Counted from the first letter of the stretch, positions 35,552 to 43,155 are shown. The stretch is DNA of 64,000 nucleotides from Brachyspira sp. CAG:484 (GCA_000431315.1 HF989736.1:1-64000); one strand, 5' to 3'. Notes: generated from the sequence alone by a model not told the origin. Numbers and translations: made by a program.

Positions 35552-36553
35552 TTAATTATACAAAAAATAATTTAAAGTTTGTGTGAAATATTCTTTTTGT
35601 TTGTCGGTGCAGGTAAGAGTAACATGAACCATATTTTTAGGTAAATTTTTTATCAATTTTTTATTAGATAAAAAAAGTTCAATTAATTCTTTTTTTGTTA
35701 TGCTATTCTTAAAGTTTTTATCGTGTAATATTCCTTTTAATTCATTTGTGTTGTATTTTATATTTATAAGTTCCTGTTCTGGAATTTCTTTAAATTTAAT
35801 CAAATTAAATTCAGCAAGTTTATTTAATGACGGAGATGTTTTAACATAATATTTATCTTTTTTGTCCCGAATGCGATAAAAAACATCAATTAATGTTGTC
35901 AGTAATTTGTGATTATCTTTTATGCTCCATAATTTTTCTATTAGTTCCCTTTCTTCTTCTTTGTATAAAGAAAAATAACCTAATTCATTAGCAAGACGAT
36001 ACATGTGCTTGCAAGGTACATTTCTTTCTTTGAAATCCGGACAAGTACAAGAAGTTAAAGTGGTATGATAAACTTTTGTCTTTTCTTGATTTAATACATC
36101 TGCGGATTTATTTTCTGTATTTAATTTTTTGAATGAAAAAGTTTCATATTTAGCTCGCTCTATTCTCCTGTCGTCATTCTGTGCGTTAATCAGGTAGTAT
36201 TTTTTTATTGTTTCGTCATCCAATGATGTTTCTGATAATTGTTTTAAAACTTTAATTTTTGAGTTTGAAGCTTCATTTTCTTCGCTTATTTTTATTGCTG
36301 CGATTAACCATGTAATACAACTCGTTAGAATTAATAAAATCAGTAGTCCAAAAAATATTTCATTTTTACTGCCTAATAAAAAACAAATAAAGGCAAGGAT
36401 AACCTGTAAACAACCGCCACATCCATACATTACACCCTTTTCATTCATTATTTCATTAGCGGTATTTTTATTAGAACTGACAAATAAATGACTATGCGGG
36501 CATTTATCAAAGCTATCATCATATAATTTTCCGCAAATTTCACACTTTTTCAT
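35552..36553 (-). CDS. Zinc ribbon - membrane - SWIM zinc-finger protein
   Basis: 333 residues. The N-terminal zinc ribbon reads CEICGKLYDDSFDKCPH (4-20). One or two membrane helices follow (about 46-90, including FICFLLG and ILLILTSC). Downstream is a SWIM finger C-T-C-P-D-F...C-K-H (about 168-182) and a helical C-terminus. SWIM fingers usually bind nucleic acid or partner proteins, so a membrane-tethered version is unusual. It is the first gene after the integrase. Function unknown. Confidence 0.65.
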   Translation of the reverse strand: MKKCEICGKLYDDSFDKCPHSHLFVSSNKNTANEIMNEKGVMYGCGGCLQVILAFICFLLGSKNEIFFGLLILLILTSCITWLIAAIKISEENEASNSKIKVLKQLSETSLDDETIKKYYLINAQNDDRRIERAKYETFSFKKLNTENKSADVLNQEKTKVYHTTLTSCTCPDFKERNVPCKHMYRLANELGYFSLYKEEERELIEKLWSIKDNHKLLTTLIDVFYRIRDKKDKYYVKTSPSLNKLAEFNLIKFKEIPEQELINIKYNTNELKGILHDKNFKNSITKKELIELFLSNKKLIKNLPKNMVHVTLTCTDKQKEYFTQTLNYFLYN

Positions 36554-36629
36554 AAAATACTCCTAGGAACAAGAGTATCAAAACGTGATATAAAAATAAA
36601 GAAAAATTGTAGATTTGTAAAAAAATTGT

Positions 36630-36824
36630 TTAAAATCCTTTAAACAGCCATTCAAATGAAATATTAAGGGCTTTGGTTATTTGGTACAGAGTATCAAGAG
36701 TTGCTCGTTTTTCTCCGCGCTCAATATAGCCTATATAATTTCTGTGTAGGTTTGTTATTTCAGCCAGATGCTCCTGGCTTAAATTCCTTTTTTGTCGTTC
36801 TTCAGCTATTCTTTTTCCTATTAT
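36630..36824 (-). pseudogene. XRE-type regulator frame lacking a start codon
   Basis: Translation of the minus strand gives a clean helix-turn-helix: KRIAEERQKRNLSQEHLAEI then YIGYIERGEKRATLDTL, ending WLFKGF. The frame runs back to an in-frame TAA without any ATG, GTG or TTG, and there is no Shine-Dalgarno. It is either a decayed repressor or uses a rare ATA/ATT start. It lies head to head with the tail gene at 36843, where a phage repressor would be expected. Confidence 0.6.
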
Positions 36825-36842
36825 ATTTATTAGAGGATAACC

Positions 36843-37706
36843 ATGAAAAAACTTGAAAGCTATTTAAATGCCGTAAAAGGAGATGAAAATTTACCTTACG
36901 GAAATGTAAAGAATGAATCGCAAGCTGATGCAAATGACGGCACCCCTGTTCTTGCGGAACAAATTCAAGATATAATGTATTCTTTGTATCAGGTGCTTCA
37001 ATTGGCGGGCGAGCTTCCTAACGGCGAGTTAGAGGACGGAAATACCAAAAAACAATTTATCGGTGCGTTATGTAAATCCGGGCTTTTTAAATATTCCGTA
37101 ACTACACAATATATGCTTGGAAATATTGTAATAGACTATGATGCAGGCGAGCTTACGGTTTATCGTTCATTAAAAAATGGAAATAATGCTGCTCTTTCAG
37201 ATAAAAATTCATGGCAGAAGCTTTTAACCATAGATAATAAAAACAAAATCAACTTTCATGTTCAAACAAATATCTCAGGCGGTTCGGGCAGCAGCTTGCC
37301 TGTATTTTGTTTTAATTCCGGCCCCGTAGATGAGAACGGTGACGCTGCATTGATAACATTATCAGACGGTACATTAACGCAGCATTCTCCGGCAGTATGC
37401 ACAACAGCATCCGGGGAAACATATACTGTAAGCGAAGATGTCTCACTTGATATATCAGACCTTGCAGACGGCACTTATAATTTGTTTTATAACCCTGACA
37501 CAGGCGGTCTTGAGATATACAGTAATAAAATTTATATTCAAAAGGCTGAACCTTCCGAAATGCAGGTTAATGATGTGTGGGTAGATACCAGTGTAATGCC
37601 TTATAAATCATATAAAAAGATTTCTTCTTCCGAAAAAGAAATTGTCGAAATAGTCCCAAACGCACTCGTAGAGAAGCTTTCGAACTCGGGAGGGGGTAAC
37701 TCTTAA
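36843..37706 (+). CDS. Phage tail fibre-like structural protein
   Basis: 287 residues with no signal peptide. The N-terminal part (NAVKGDENLPYGNVKNESQ...DGTPV) and a middle rich in short beta strands with Gly, Asn, Ser and Thr fit a tail fibre or baseplate-tip protein. The C-terminus (from about 240) has W-V-D-T and a Gly-rich end SNSGGGNS. A G5 run sits in the last codons and the next gene is in the +1 frame with no spaced start. It may normally be read through into the next frame. AGAGGATAACC precedes the ATG. Confidence 0.65.
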   Translation: MKKLESYLNAVKGDENLPYGNVKNESQADANDGTPVLAEQIQDIMYSLYQVLQLAGELPNGELEDGNTKKQFIGALCKSGLFKYSVTTQYMLGNIVIDYDAGELTVYRSLKNGNNAALSDKNSWQKLLTIDNKNKINFHVQTNISGGSGSSLPVFCFNSGPVDENGDAALITLSDGTLTQHSPAVCTTASGETYTVSEDVSLDISDLADGTYNLFYNPDTGGLEIYSNKIYIQKAEPSEMQVNDVWVDTSVMPYKSYKKISSSEKEIVEIVPNALVEKLSNSGGGNS

Positions 37707-37725
37707 AGTTAATCCTTACAATATT

Positions 37726-38145
37726 TTGCCGGAAATTGAGCAGCTAAAAAACATCAAAGCTAATGTTGATTTAGGTAACACAATCCCTGCACAGAGCTTT
37801 AAGGATATGAGCGTTGAGTGGGGAATGCCTGATTACAGTAAAGCTATAAGTATCCCTCTTCCATCTATGGGTAATAGCCTAACTTATACCGCAGAAAGTA
37901 ATGGCTATTTTAGACTTATGTTTACAACCAAGGGTATGGGTGTAACTATTTATATTAATAATATACAAATGGGAGATTATACAAGCGGCGGAGGCGCTCC
38001 AAATTTAGCTACTTATAATAACGTTGTTTTTCAATTAAGTAAAAATGACACTTACAAAATTACTTCGTTTCAAGGTGTTTCCGGCGCAGTTCTTCAAAGT
38101 AATAGCTCAATGTTTATTCCATGTAAAGGGGGTATTAATGATTAA
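37726..38145 (+). CDS. Phage fibre distal part (start uncertain, possible +1 frameshift product)
   Basis: The frame is open upstream through the G5 tract of the preceding gene to at least 37681. TTG 37726 is the first usable start, but has no Shine-Dalgarno; a GGAGGGGG lies 30 nt further up. The protein is beta-rich with small residues (GYFRLMFTTKGMGVTIYINN), consistent with a receptor-binding or collar-like domain. The stop overlaps the chaperone ATG by 8 bp. It is either a separate fibre subunit or the C-terminal half of the 36843 protein. Confidence 0.55.
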   Translation: MPEIEQLKNIKANVDLGNTIPAQSFKDMSVEWGMPDYSKAISIPLPSMGNSLTYTAESNGYFRLMFTTKGMGVTIYINNIQMGDYTSGGGAPNLATYNNVVFQLSKNDTYKITSFQGVSGAVLQSNSSMFIPCKGGIND

Positions 38146-38503
38146 ATACGCAAAAGTTATAAACGAAGAAGTTGGACTAGTAGCAGTTGGTATTGGGGCA
38201 GATAGAGAATATTATAAGTCAATTGGATTTACCGAACAGGAAGTTGTACAGTCCGACATTGACGGCAACTGGTATCTTGCAGGCTACGCGCCTATGAAAA
38301 CCGAGGAGGAAAAGGCCGAACTAACAAAACAAAATCGTATATCAGAAATAAAGCAGGAATTAAACGAGCTAGATAAGAAGCGCATCCGCGCAATGTGCGA
38401 GCCGTCAGAATATGCAAAAGGTGTTTCATGGCTTGAATATTATAACCAACAGGCGCAATCATTACGTGCAGAACTTCAGGAAGCAGAAAGTTGCGGCTTA
38501 TAG
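38138..38503 (+). CDS. Tail fibre assembly / chaperone-like protein, 121 aa
   Basis: The start ATG at 38138 has AAAGGGGG upstream and overlaps the end of the fibre gene; the longer open frame is not used. The N-terminus YAKVINEEVGLVAVGIG then GFTEQEVVQSDIDGNWYLAGYAP resembles tail fibre assembly proteins, and the C-terminus is a Glu/Lys helix (RISEIKQELNELDKK) also seen in the gene at 39898. It would help fold or attach the adjacent fibre. The assignment rests on pattern and position. Confidence 0.6.
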   Translation: MIKYAKVINEEVGLVAVGIGADREYYKSIGFTEQEVVQSDIDGNWYLAGYAPMKTEEEKAELTKQNRISEIKQELNELDKKRIRAMCEPSEYAKGVSWLEYYNQQAQSLRAELQEAESCGL

Positions 38504-39037
38504 CTGCTCCTTATTATCAGAATCGTTAATGCTGTAAAGGTTAAAAATATCCATTTTAAAATATCTAGCGGCTAACTCTAAAGCGGCAACATATCCAAAA
38601 GTTCTTATAGTTTCAAAAAAGATTTTGTGCAGTTCCAAATCCTGCACAGCCATAAGCCTCAACATTATCTCACCCTGATAAGTATGTTCTAATAAATGAG
38701 TAAAAGCCTGTGCGGAAGTTCGAAAAGCAGTGTAGCCAATATCATTATTGTAGCTTTCTATCTTAAGAGTTGATTTATCAACTTTGACAGGGTATTTCCA
38801 TTTTATAATGTATTTTTTCTTTGTTTCCTCAATTATTGGACATTTGCAAACAGCATAATTCTGAAGATTGTTATCATATGGAATAACAAAAAGCTCTTTT
38901 AATCCAGTCTTATAAAGTTTCTCTAATATCTCTGTACTATCATTGCAGTAAAGATTTTCCCAAATATTCGGGGGCGGAGTTTTTTCTCTTATAGCATCTA
39001 ATACGCTGCGAACCGCAATTTTTTCTTCAATGGACAT
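38498..39037 (-). CDS. Putative regulator with upstream AT-hook, frame-dependent on an A8 tract
   Basis: The visible frame starts at ATG 39037, giving 179 residues that I do not recognise, with a helical C-terminus. Upstream in the same frame an unbroken stretch encodes KRKRGRPKGSTKPNKK, a canonical AT-hook (GRP core), with no start codon of its own. An ATG at 39116 lies one base out of frame and is followed by A8 (bases 39100-39107, minus strand). Losing one A joins ATG to the AT-hook frame. So the true product probably starts at 39116 by slippage. It overlaps the chaperone gene by 6 bp. Confidence 0.55.
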   Translation of the reverse strand: MSIEEKIAVRSVLDAIREKTPPPNIWENLYCNDSTEILEKLYKTGLKELFVIPYDNNLQNYAVCKCPIIEETKKKYIIKWKYPVKVDKSTLKIESYNNDIGYTAFRTSAQAFTHLLEHTYQGEIMLRLMAVQDLELHKIFFETIRTFGYVAALELAARYFKMDIFNLYSINDSDNKEQL

Positions 39038-39133
39038 CTTGAAATTGCTTTGTAATTTTTTATTTGGTTTTGTAGAACCTTTAGGTCTACCTCTTTTTCT
39101 TTTTTTTCTCTTCCATAAATTTATTTTATCATG

Positions 39134-39305
39134 AATTATTAGTATATACTAAAAATTAAATAATTTATAAAAAATCTTTATTAAATATTTTTCGGTATAT
39201 ACTAATAATTCATTTACAAAATCATCTTCACATATTTATTAGTATATACCAAAAATTCATCACCCCCCCCTTTTTCTATTTTTTGGTATATACCAATAAT
39301 TTATT
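39134..39305 (+). promoter_or_regulatory. Four alternating palindromic operators with C8 tract
   Basis: Four copies share the core GTATATAC at 39142-39149, 39195-39202, 39242-39249 and 39286-39293. Flanks define TTATTAGTATATACCAAAAA. Copies 1 and 3 are direct, 2 and 4 inverted. Centres are spaced 53, 47 and 44 bp. A C8-T5 tract (39263-39275) separates copies 3 and 4. The array sits between the AT-hook gene and the second fibre gene, so it is a likely shared operator. Confidence 0.75.
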
Positions 39306-39384
39306 AAAAAATTTTTAAGCATTTTTTGTAAAGACATTTAATTTGAAAATTAACGAAGCATAACATGATAAAAAGGAACAGCAA

Positions 39385-39888
39385 ATGACAGTAACATTAA
39401 ACAATAATCCTTATAATATTGTTATTAATAAAAATATGCCGCGAATCGGTGACCCTATAATAACACTTTCAGATATATTAGAAGAGAATGAAATCTGGCT
39501 TGAAGGGGCGACAGTATTAAGAATAGACTATCCGAAATTATATATTGTTTATGGAACTACTTACGGAGCCGGTGATGGTTCGACAACTTTTGGTTTACCA
39601 GATTGTACAGACCGTACATTCTGGGGAGCTAACAGTTTCGGCTACCTGGAAGCCGGACTGCCAAATATAAAGGGGACTATCGGAGGGGATGAGTTTCCGA
39701 ATGGTTCAGATATTCATACAGGGTGTTTTTATGATGCTGGCAGATATGGAGATACGACCGCTGGCAATGGTCATGGTTCTTTAATACTGGGCTTTAACGC
39801 ATCATTATCAGACCCAATCTATTCAGATGAAGTTAAAACAGTTCAAACGCCTTCAGTAAAAGTACGTGTAAAAACAAGATATAAATAA
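39385..39888 (+). CDS. Phage tail collar domain fibre protein
   Basis: 167 residues. The segment YPKLYIVYGTTYGAGDGSTTFGLPDCTDRTFWG (about 49-81) is the tail collar domain signature (Y-P-x-L...YG...GDGxTTFxLPDxxxR). The rest is Gly/Ser-rich beta structure (NGHGSLILGFNASLSDP). AAAAAGGAACAG precedes the ATG. It is likely the receptor-binding part of a second tail fibre, followed 9 bp later by its own chaperone-like gene. It lies downstream of the operator array with the C8 tract. Confidence 0.8.
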   Translation: MTVTLNNNPYNIVINKNMPRIGDPIITLSDILEENEIWLEGATVLRIDYPKLYIVYGTTYGAGDGSTTFGLPDCTDRTFWGANSFGYLEAGLPNIKGTIGGDEFPNGSDIHTGCFYDAGRYGDTTAGNGHGSLILGFNASLSDPIYSDEVKTVQTPSVKVRVKTRYK

Positions 39889-39897
39889 GAGGTATTT

Positions 39898-40476
39898 ATG
39901 AATATTTACAACTATGATAGAAAAACAAAAGAATATTTGTCTACAAGAGTGGCAGACGCAGATCCGGAAGCAACCCGCAGGAAAGGTGAATTTGTGCCTC
40001 TTATCCCTGCTAATGCGACACTCATTGCTCCGCCTGAATATGAAGAAAATGAAATACCTGTATTTGAAAATGATAAGTGGGTTATTAAGCCTGATTACAG
40101 AAAAAATTTCTACAAGGTTAATGATAGTCTGATAGTTGACAACATTAAAACAATTGGAGAACAAGAAAACTTTTATATTGTAGATAAATCTATTGGTGAA
40201 GAAATAAAACAAAATCCTTCAAAATTTAAGATTGAAGCCGGAAAAGTTCTTAAAAAATCTGAAGAGGAGTACGAAGCAGAGCAGGCAGAAAAAGAACGCA
40301 TAGCACATATTACAGAAATCAAAACACAGCTGCAATTATTGGATGCGGAAGCAGTTCGCCCGTTGCGTGCAATTCTTGCAGGCACTCAAACTGATGAGGA
40401 TTTAGAAAAGATAAAAGAAATAGAAGCGCAGGTCACACAATTGCGTAGTGAAATACAGCAATTAAAAGATTTATAG
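39898..40476 (+). CDS. Tail fibre assembly / chaperone-like protein, 192 aa
   Basis: The N-terminal half (YDRKTKEYLSTRVADADPEATRRKGEFVPLIPANAT, then VFENDKWVIKPDYR) matches tail fibre assembly/DUF4376-like proteins. A long Glu/Lys/Gln helix forms the C-terminus (RIAHITEIKTQLQLLD...). The end parallels the protein at 38138, so the element carries two fibre-plus-chaperone modules. It forms an operon with the collar gene. Confidence 0.65.
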   Translation: MNIYNYDRKTKEYLSTRVADADPEATRRKGEFVPLIPANATLIAPPEYEENEIPVFENDKWVIKPDYRKNFYKVNDSLIVDNIKTIGEQENFYIVDKSIGEEIKQNPSKFKIEAGKVLKKSEEEYEAEQAEKERIAHITEIKTQLQLLDAEAVRPLRAILAGTQTDEDLEKIKEIEAQVTQLRSEIQQLKDL

Positions 40477-40513
40477 AAATTTTAAAATCGACAAACCTGT
40501 ATGATTGTAGTAA

Positions 40514-40519
40514 TATAAT
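40514..40519 (+). promoter_or_regulatory. -10 element of the tiny membrane-peptide gene
   Basis: TATAAT lies 94 nt before the ATG at 40613, leaving a long leader with the AACCAACC / GGTTGGTT stem (40553-40560 and 40583-40590). The -35 is weak. Confidence 0.35.
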
Positions 40520-40570
40520 CATGCAGGGTAAAAGATACTCTTTTCGAAACGAAACCAACCGACAATTTTT

Positions 40571-40709
40571 ATTCAGTCTTCGGGTTGGTTCCCGACTAGA
40601 AAGGGGGCTAATATGGAAAACATCAATTTAACGTTAATTTTACTTATATTGATACTATTCATATTAAAAAATGGCTCTTACCATAAAAGATAAGAACCAT
40701 TCAGTCTTC
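40571..40709 (+). repeat. Direct repeats bracketing the tiny peptide gene
   Basis: ATTCAGTCTTC at 40571-40581 and at 40699-40709, 128 bp apart. Both are outside the coding frame, in positions fit for antisense-RNA pairing. Confidence 0.55.
40613..40693 (+). CDS. Tiny membrane peptide, Fst-like type I toxin candidate
   Basis: A 26-residue frame has a strong AAAGGGGG 5 nt before its ATG. It begins MENINLTLILLILILFILK, a single hydrophobic helix, and ends with a polar basic tail NGSYHKR. This is the plan of Fst/Ldr-type toxins. ATTCAGTCTTC occurs both before (40571-40581) and after (40699-40709) the gene, as in par loci where toxin mRNA and antisense RNA share repeats. A GGCAC...GTGCC hairpin follows. 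A type I toxin-antitoxin locus is inferred. Confidence 0.5.
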   Translation: MENINLTLILLILILFILKNGSYHKR

Positions 40710-40816
40710 TAAGAGTATTGGCACTTTCTCAAGGTGCCACCCTGTGCTTATATTATTTACGATTTTCTCCGGTTTGTCAAGTGATTTTCCAGTAAGAAAT
40801 TACAAATATAATCTTG

Positions 40817-41101
40817 CTACATAGCAATAACTTCAACGTTATCAAGGTTAACGCGCTGCTTAGCCTGCCACAGGTCAAAGGCTTGTTGCAAGTTCAGCCA
40901 ATACTGAGCTGAAGTACCGAAAGCCTTAGCCAGTTTTAATGCCATTTCAGCAGATACGCCGTTTTTGCAATTTACAAGCTCAGATGCGGTAGTTCTTGAA
41001 ACTCCGAGCTTTAACGCAAAAGCTGTTACCGACAAATTGTAATCAGGTAAATATAAATCTTTTAATATTTCTCCGGGATGAGACGGGTTATACATATCCA
41101 T
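40817..41101 (-). CDS. higA: HigA-family antitoxin
   Basis: 94-residue XRE-type antitoxin: NPSHPGEILKDLYL at the start, then VTAFALKLGVSRTTASELVN and SAEMALKLAKAFGTSAQYWLNLQQAFDLW, the HigA/VapI signature. It would bind and neutralise HigB and repress the operon through its HTH. It follows higB by 18 bp, the toxin-first order typical of higBA. It sits inside the integrase element, so it may stabilise it. Confidence 0.92.
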   Translation of the reverse strand: MDMYNPSHPGEILKDLYLPDYNLSVTAFALKLGVSRTTASELVNCKNGVSAEMALKLAKAFGTSAQYWLNLQQAFDLWQAKQRVNLDNVEVIAM

Positions 41102-41119
41102 AATGTTTTATCCTTTCTG

Positions 41120-41398
41120 TTAATGATAATCGGTATAATCAAGAATATATACGTTTTCATTGTCAAATTCAAAAGTTAAACGCCAGTTAGCCTGAACAGT
41201 AATCGAGTAAAGGTTTTGTTTATCTCCTTGTAATTGGTGAAATCTTAGTGAAGGAAGTTTTAAATCATCTGTAGTAGTCATTGCCTCAAGCATTGATAAC
41301 AGTTGTTTTAGCTTTCTTGCGTGAATTGCCTGAATACCTTTTGTGCTGCCTGTTTTATGAAACTTTTCAAGCCCTTTGTGTTTGAAACTTTTAATCAT
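41120..41398 (-). CDS. higB: HigB-family RelE-like toxin
   Basis: 92-residue RelE-superfamily mRNA interferase: KSFKHKGLEKFHKTGSTKGI, then LRFHQLQGDKQNLYSITVQANWRLTFEF with the conserved Arg/Trp core, ending ILDYTDYH. By family it cuts mRNA on translating ribosomes. It precedes higA, with which it forms a type II toxin-antitoxin pair. Confidence 0.92.
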   Translation of the reverse strand: MIKSFKHKGLEKFHKTGSTKGIQAIHARKLKQLLSMLEAMTTTDDLKLPSLRFHQLQGDKQNLYSITVQANWRLTFEFDNENVYILDYTDYH

Positions 41399-41482
41399 AC
41401 TTATATTATAAACTGTAAACTAACAGTTGTCAATAGTTAGTTATTACTATATTAAGAAAAATGAAAAGAAAGTGAGGAAATT

Positions 41483-41728
41483 ATGGATGACAAAATGAAA
41501 ACAGCACTATTGCAGTGGTGCGAAAGACACGCGGATAAATTAGATGATTGGTTTATCTTCGCGTTGGATGATTTAGTCACAACGTTTGTGACAACCTCTG
41601 AAACACCTATTGATGATGCGATTGTTTTACCAATCAAAACTCCTGTACTCGAGATATTGAAAGAGTTTTTAAAAACTCAAATCGACAAAATCGACGGCGT
41701 AGAAGGTAATCTTGAGGCGGCGGAATAA
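41483..41728 (+). CDS. Small phage-type protein, 81 aa
   Basis: Starts MDDKMKTALLQWCERHADKL, a mainly helical acidic protein with a hydrophobic middle, no clear domain. GAGGAA precedes the ATG. It is the first of four tightly packed genes leading to the lysin, so it belongs to the lysis or tail-end module. Its stop overlaps the next ATG by one base. Function unknown. Confidence 0.6.
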   Translation: MDDKMKTALLQWCERHADKLDDWFIFALDDLVTTFVTTSETPIDDAIVLPIKTPVLEILKEFLKTQIDKIDGVEGNLEAAE

Positions 41729-41976
41729 TGAGCTTTGATGTTCCAAAGGCTGTTGAAGCAGTCGGAAAGGCTATTGACAGCGTTTCCGACTGTATAACAA
41801 CACGAAAAAAGCGTCAGTCTGAAACGGAAATAATTAAGGAAAAACGGGACTTAAAGAGGGCTGTTAATGCAGCAGAAAAAATGTTTAAAATAGCTGCCCG
41901 TTACCTTGAAAACTTTTCTGATGAAGATAAAAAGGACTATGACGAGCTTTATAACGAGTTTATAAAATATAACTGA
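41728..41976 (+). CDS. Small helical phage-type protein, 82 aa
   Basis: A hydrophilic helical protein: VPKAVEAVGKAIDSVSD then a Lys/Arg/Glu-rich segment (TTRKKRQSETEIIKEKRDLKRAV) and an acidic end. It starts in an overlap with the previous gene, so translation is coupled. No membrane helix is seen. I do not recognise the family; its place is between structural and lysis genes. Confidence 0.6.
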   Translation: MSFDVPKAVEAVGKAIDSVSDCITTRKKRQSETEIIKEKRDLKRAVNAAEKMFKIAARYLENFSDEDKKDYDELYNEFIKYN

Positions 41977-41989
41977 TAACGGAGAAACA

Positions 41990-42301
41990 ATGAATATTCC
42001 GACAGAAACAATAATAACGTTTGCAGCGTCATTTCTCGGCGGCGGTGGTGTAGGTTTTTCTATGGTAAGGGCATATATGCACTCTGAAGCTAAAAAAGCC
42101 CTTAAACCCGAATTTGCCCGACTTGACGGCGATATAGAGGAATTGAAAACAAAAGATGATGCACTTCATAAACGTATCAACCACGTAGAAAATGAATACG
42201 TCCAGTGCCGGTATTGCTATATGCAGCATGATAACTTGAAAACCACACTTGACGGCATAAACCATAAACTTGACATTATATTAGAACAACAAATGAGGTA
42301 G
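41990..42301 (+). CDS. Membrane-anchored coiled-coil protein, candidate holin or spanin partner
   Basis: 103 residues: a hydrophobic Gly-rich segment (ETIITFAASFLGGGGVGFSMVRAYM, about 6-30) and then a charged coiled coil (LDGDIEELKTKDDALHKRINHVENE) with two Cys in QCRYCYMQ. The layout resembles holin/spanin accessory proteins. It ends 6 bp before the amidase. Not a firm family match; a holin role is inferred from position. Confidence 0.55.
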   Translation: MNIPTETIITFAASFLGGGGVGFSMVRAYMHSEAKKALKPEFARLDGDIEELKTKDDALHKRINHVENEYVQCRYCYMQHDNLKTTLDGINHKLDIILEQQMR

Positions 42302-42307
42302 TAAAAG

Positions 42308-42826
42308 ATGAAAATATTTTTAAACCCCGGCCATGGCGGGAACGACCCCGGAGCGGTGTCAAAGAACGGATTGAAAGAAAAAGATGTAGCAAAACGCATT
42401 TGTGATATTCTTGCGCAGAAACTCCGTAATGCCGGGCATTCTGTAATGGTTTATCAGGAGCAGCAATCATTTACGGAAGTGTCAAAAGAGGAAAACAAGA
42501 GCGGCGCTGATTTGTTTGTATCTGTTCATTGTAACAGTTTTTCAAGCTCATCGGCAAACGGGGTTGAAACGCTGTACTATCCGACATCTGTAAAAGGTAA
42601 GCAGTTGGCCGAATGTATTCAAAAAGCACTATTAAAGCAAACCGGACTTTTTAATCGCGGGTGTAAGATGCGTCGTGACTTGCATGTGTTAAAGGCCACA
42701 AAAGCTCCGGCTGTGCTTGTAGAAACGGCGTTTATCTCAAACCCTGAAGAAGAAAAACTATTACGCGACAAGCCTGAAATGTTTGCAGAAGGAATATTTG
42801 AGGGGATAAAGAATTATATAATTTAA
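42308..42826 (+). CDS. N-acetylmuramoyl-L-alanine amidase, endolysin
   Basis: 172-residue Amidase_3 domain without signal peptide, as expected for a phage endolysin. Zinc and catalytic residues show as LNPGHGGNDPGA (His about 8), the E of KEKDVAKR (about 22), VSVHCNSF (about 74), and VLVETAFISN (Glu about 138). It cuts the MurNAc-L-Ala bond. It is the last gene of the lysis module and is followed by a strong terminator. Confidence 0.93.
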   Translation: MKIFLNPGHGGNDPGAVSKNGLKEKDVAKRICDILAQKLRNAGHSVMVYQEQQSFTEVSKEENKSGADLFVSVHCNSFSSSSANGVETLYYPTSVKGKQLAECIQKALLKQTGLFNRGCKMRRDLHVLKATKAPAVLVETAFISNPEEEKLLRDKPEMFAEGIFEGIKNYII

Positions 42827-42850
42827 GTATCTCTCTTCATTTTAAACGTC

Positions 42851-42880
42851 AGCCTTGATTATAATTAATCAAGGCTTTTT
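42851..42880 (+). terminator. Intrinsic terminator after the lysin
   Basis: An 11-bp perfect stem AGCCTTGATTA / TAATCAAGGCT (42851-42861, 42866-42876) with a 4-nt loop and a T-run. Confidence 0.9.
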
Positions 42881-43069
42881 GTTTATGCTAATGAAAACAA
42901 GGCGGTTTTAAAAGTGTCTTGAAATTTATGAAAAAAATATAAATAATGTATATGGTTATTTATTTTTTGTATTAAATAACTATATACCGACAAAAATCTA
43001 TTAACTAAAAGTCTATTCAAATATTGAATGTAAAATATTATTAAATAAAGTAATAATTTATTAAGTTCA

Positions 43070-43078
43070 TGCTAAAAT
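43070..43078 (+). promoter_or_regulatory. Extended -10 upstream of the TPR operon
   Basis: TGCTAAAAT, the same extended -10 as before rsgA and ftsI, 77 nt before the small ORF at 43156. The rest of the 42881-43155 spacer is AT-rich with no gene seen. Confidence 0.4.
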
Positions 43079-43155
43079 TGTTCGCATAGAGGGCAATTAA
43101 TTATTACTGTTTGTTTTTTATATAGTACGTATCACAAAAGATAAAGGAATATCTT

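Noticed and set aside
39134..39305. CRISPR-like array
   Set aside because: Only four partly palindromic units in alternating orientation with uneven spacing and no cas genes; operators fit better.
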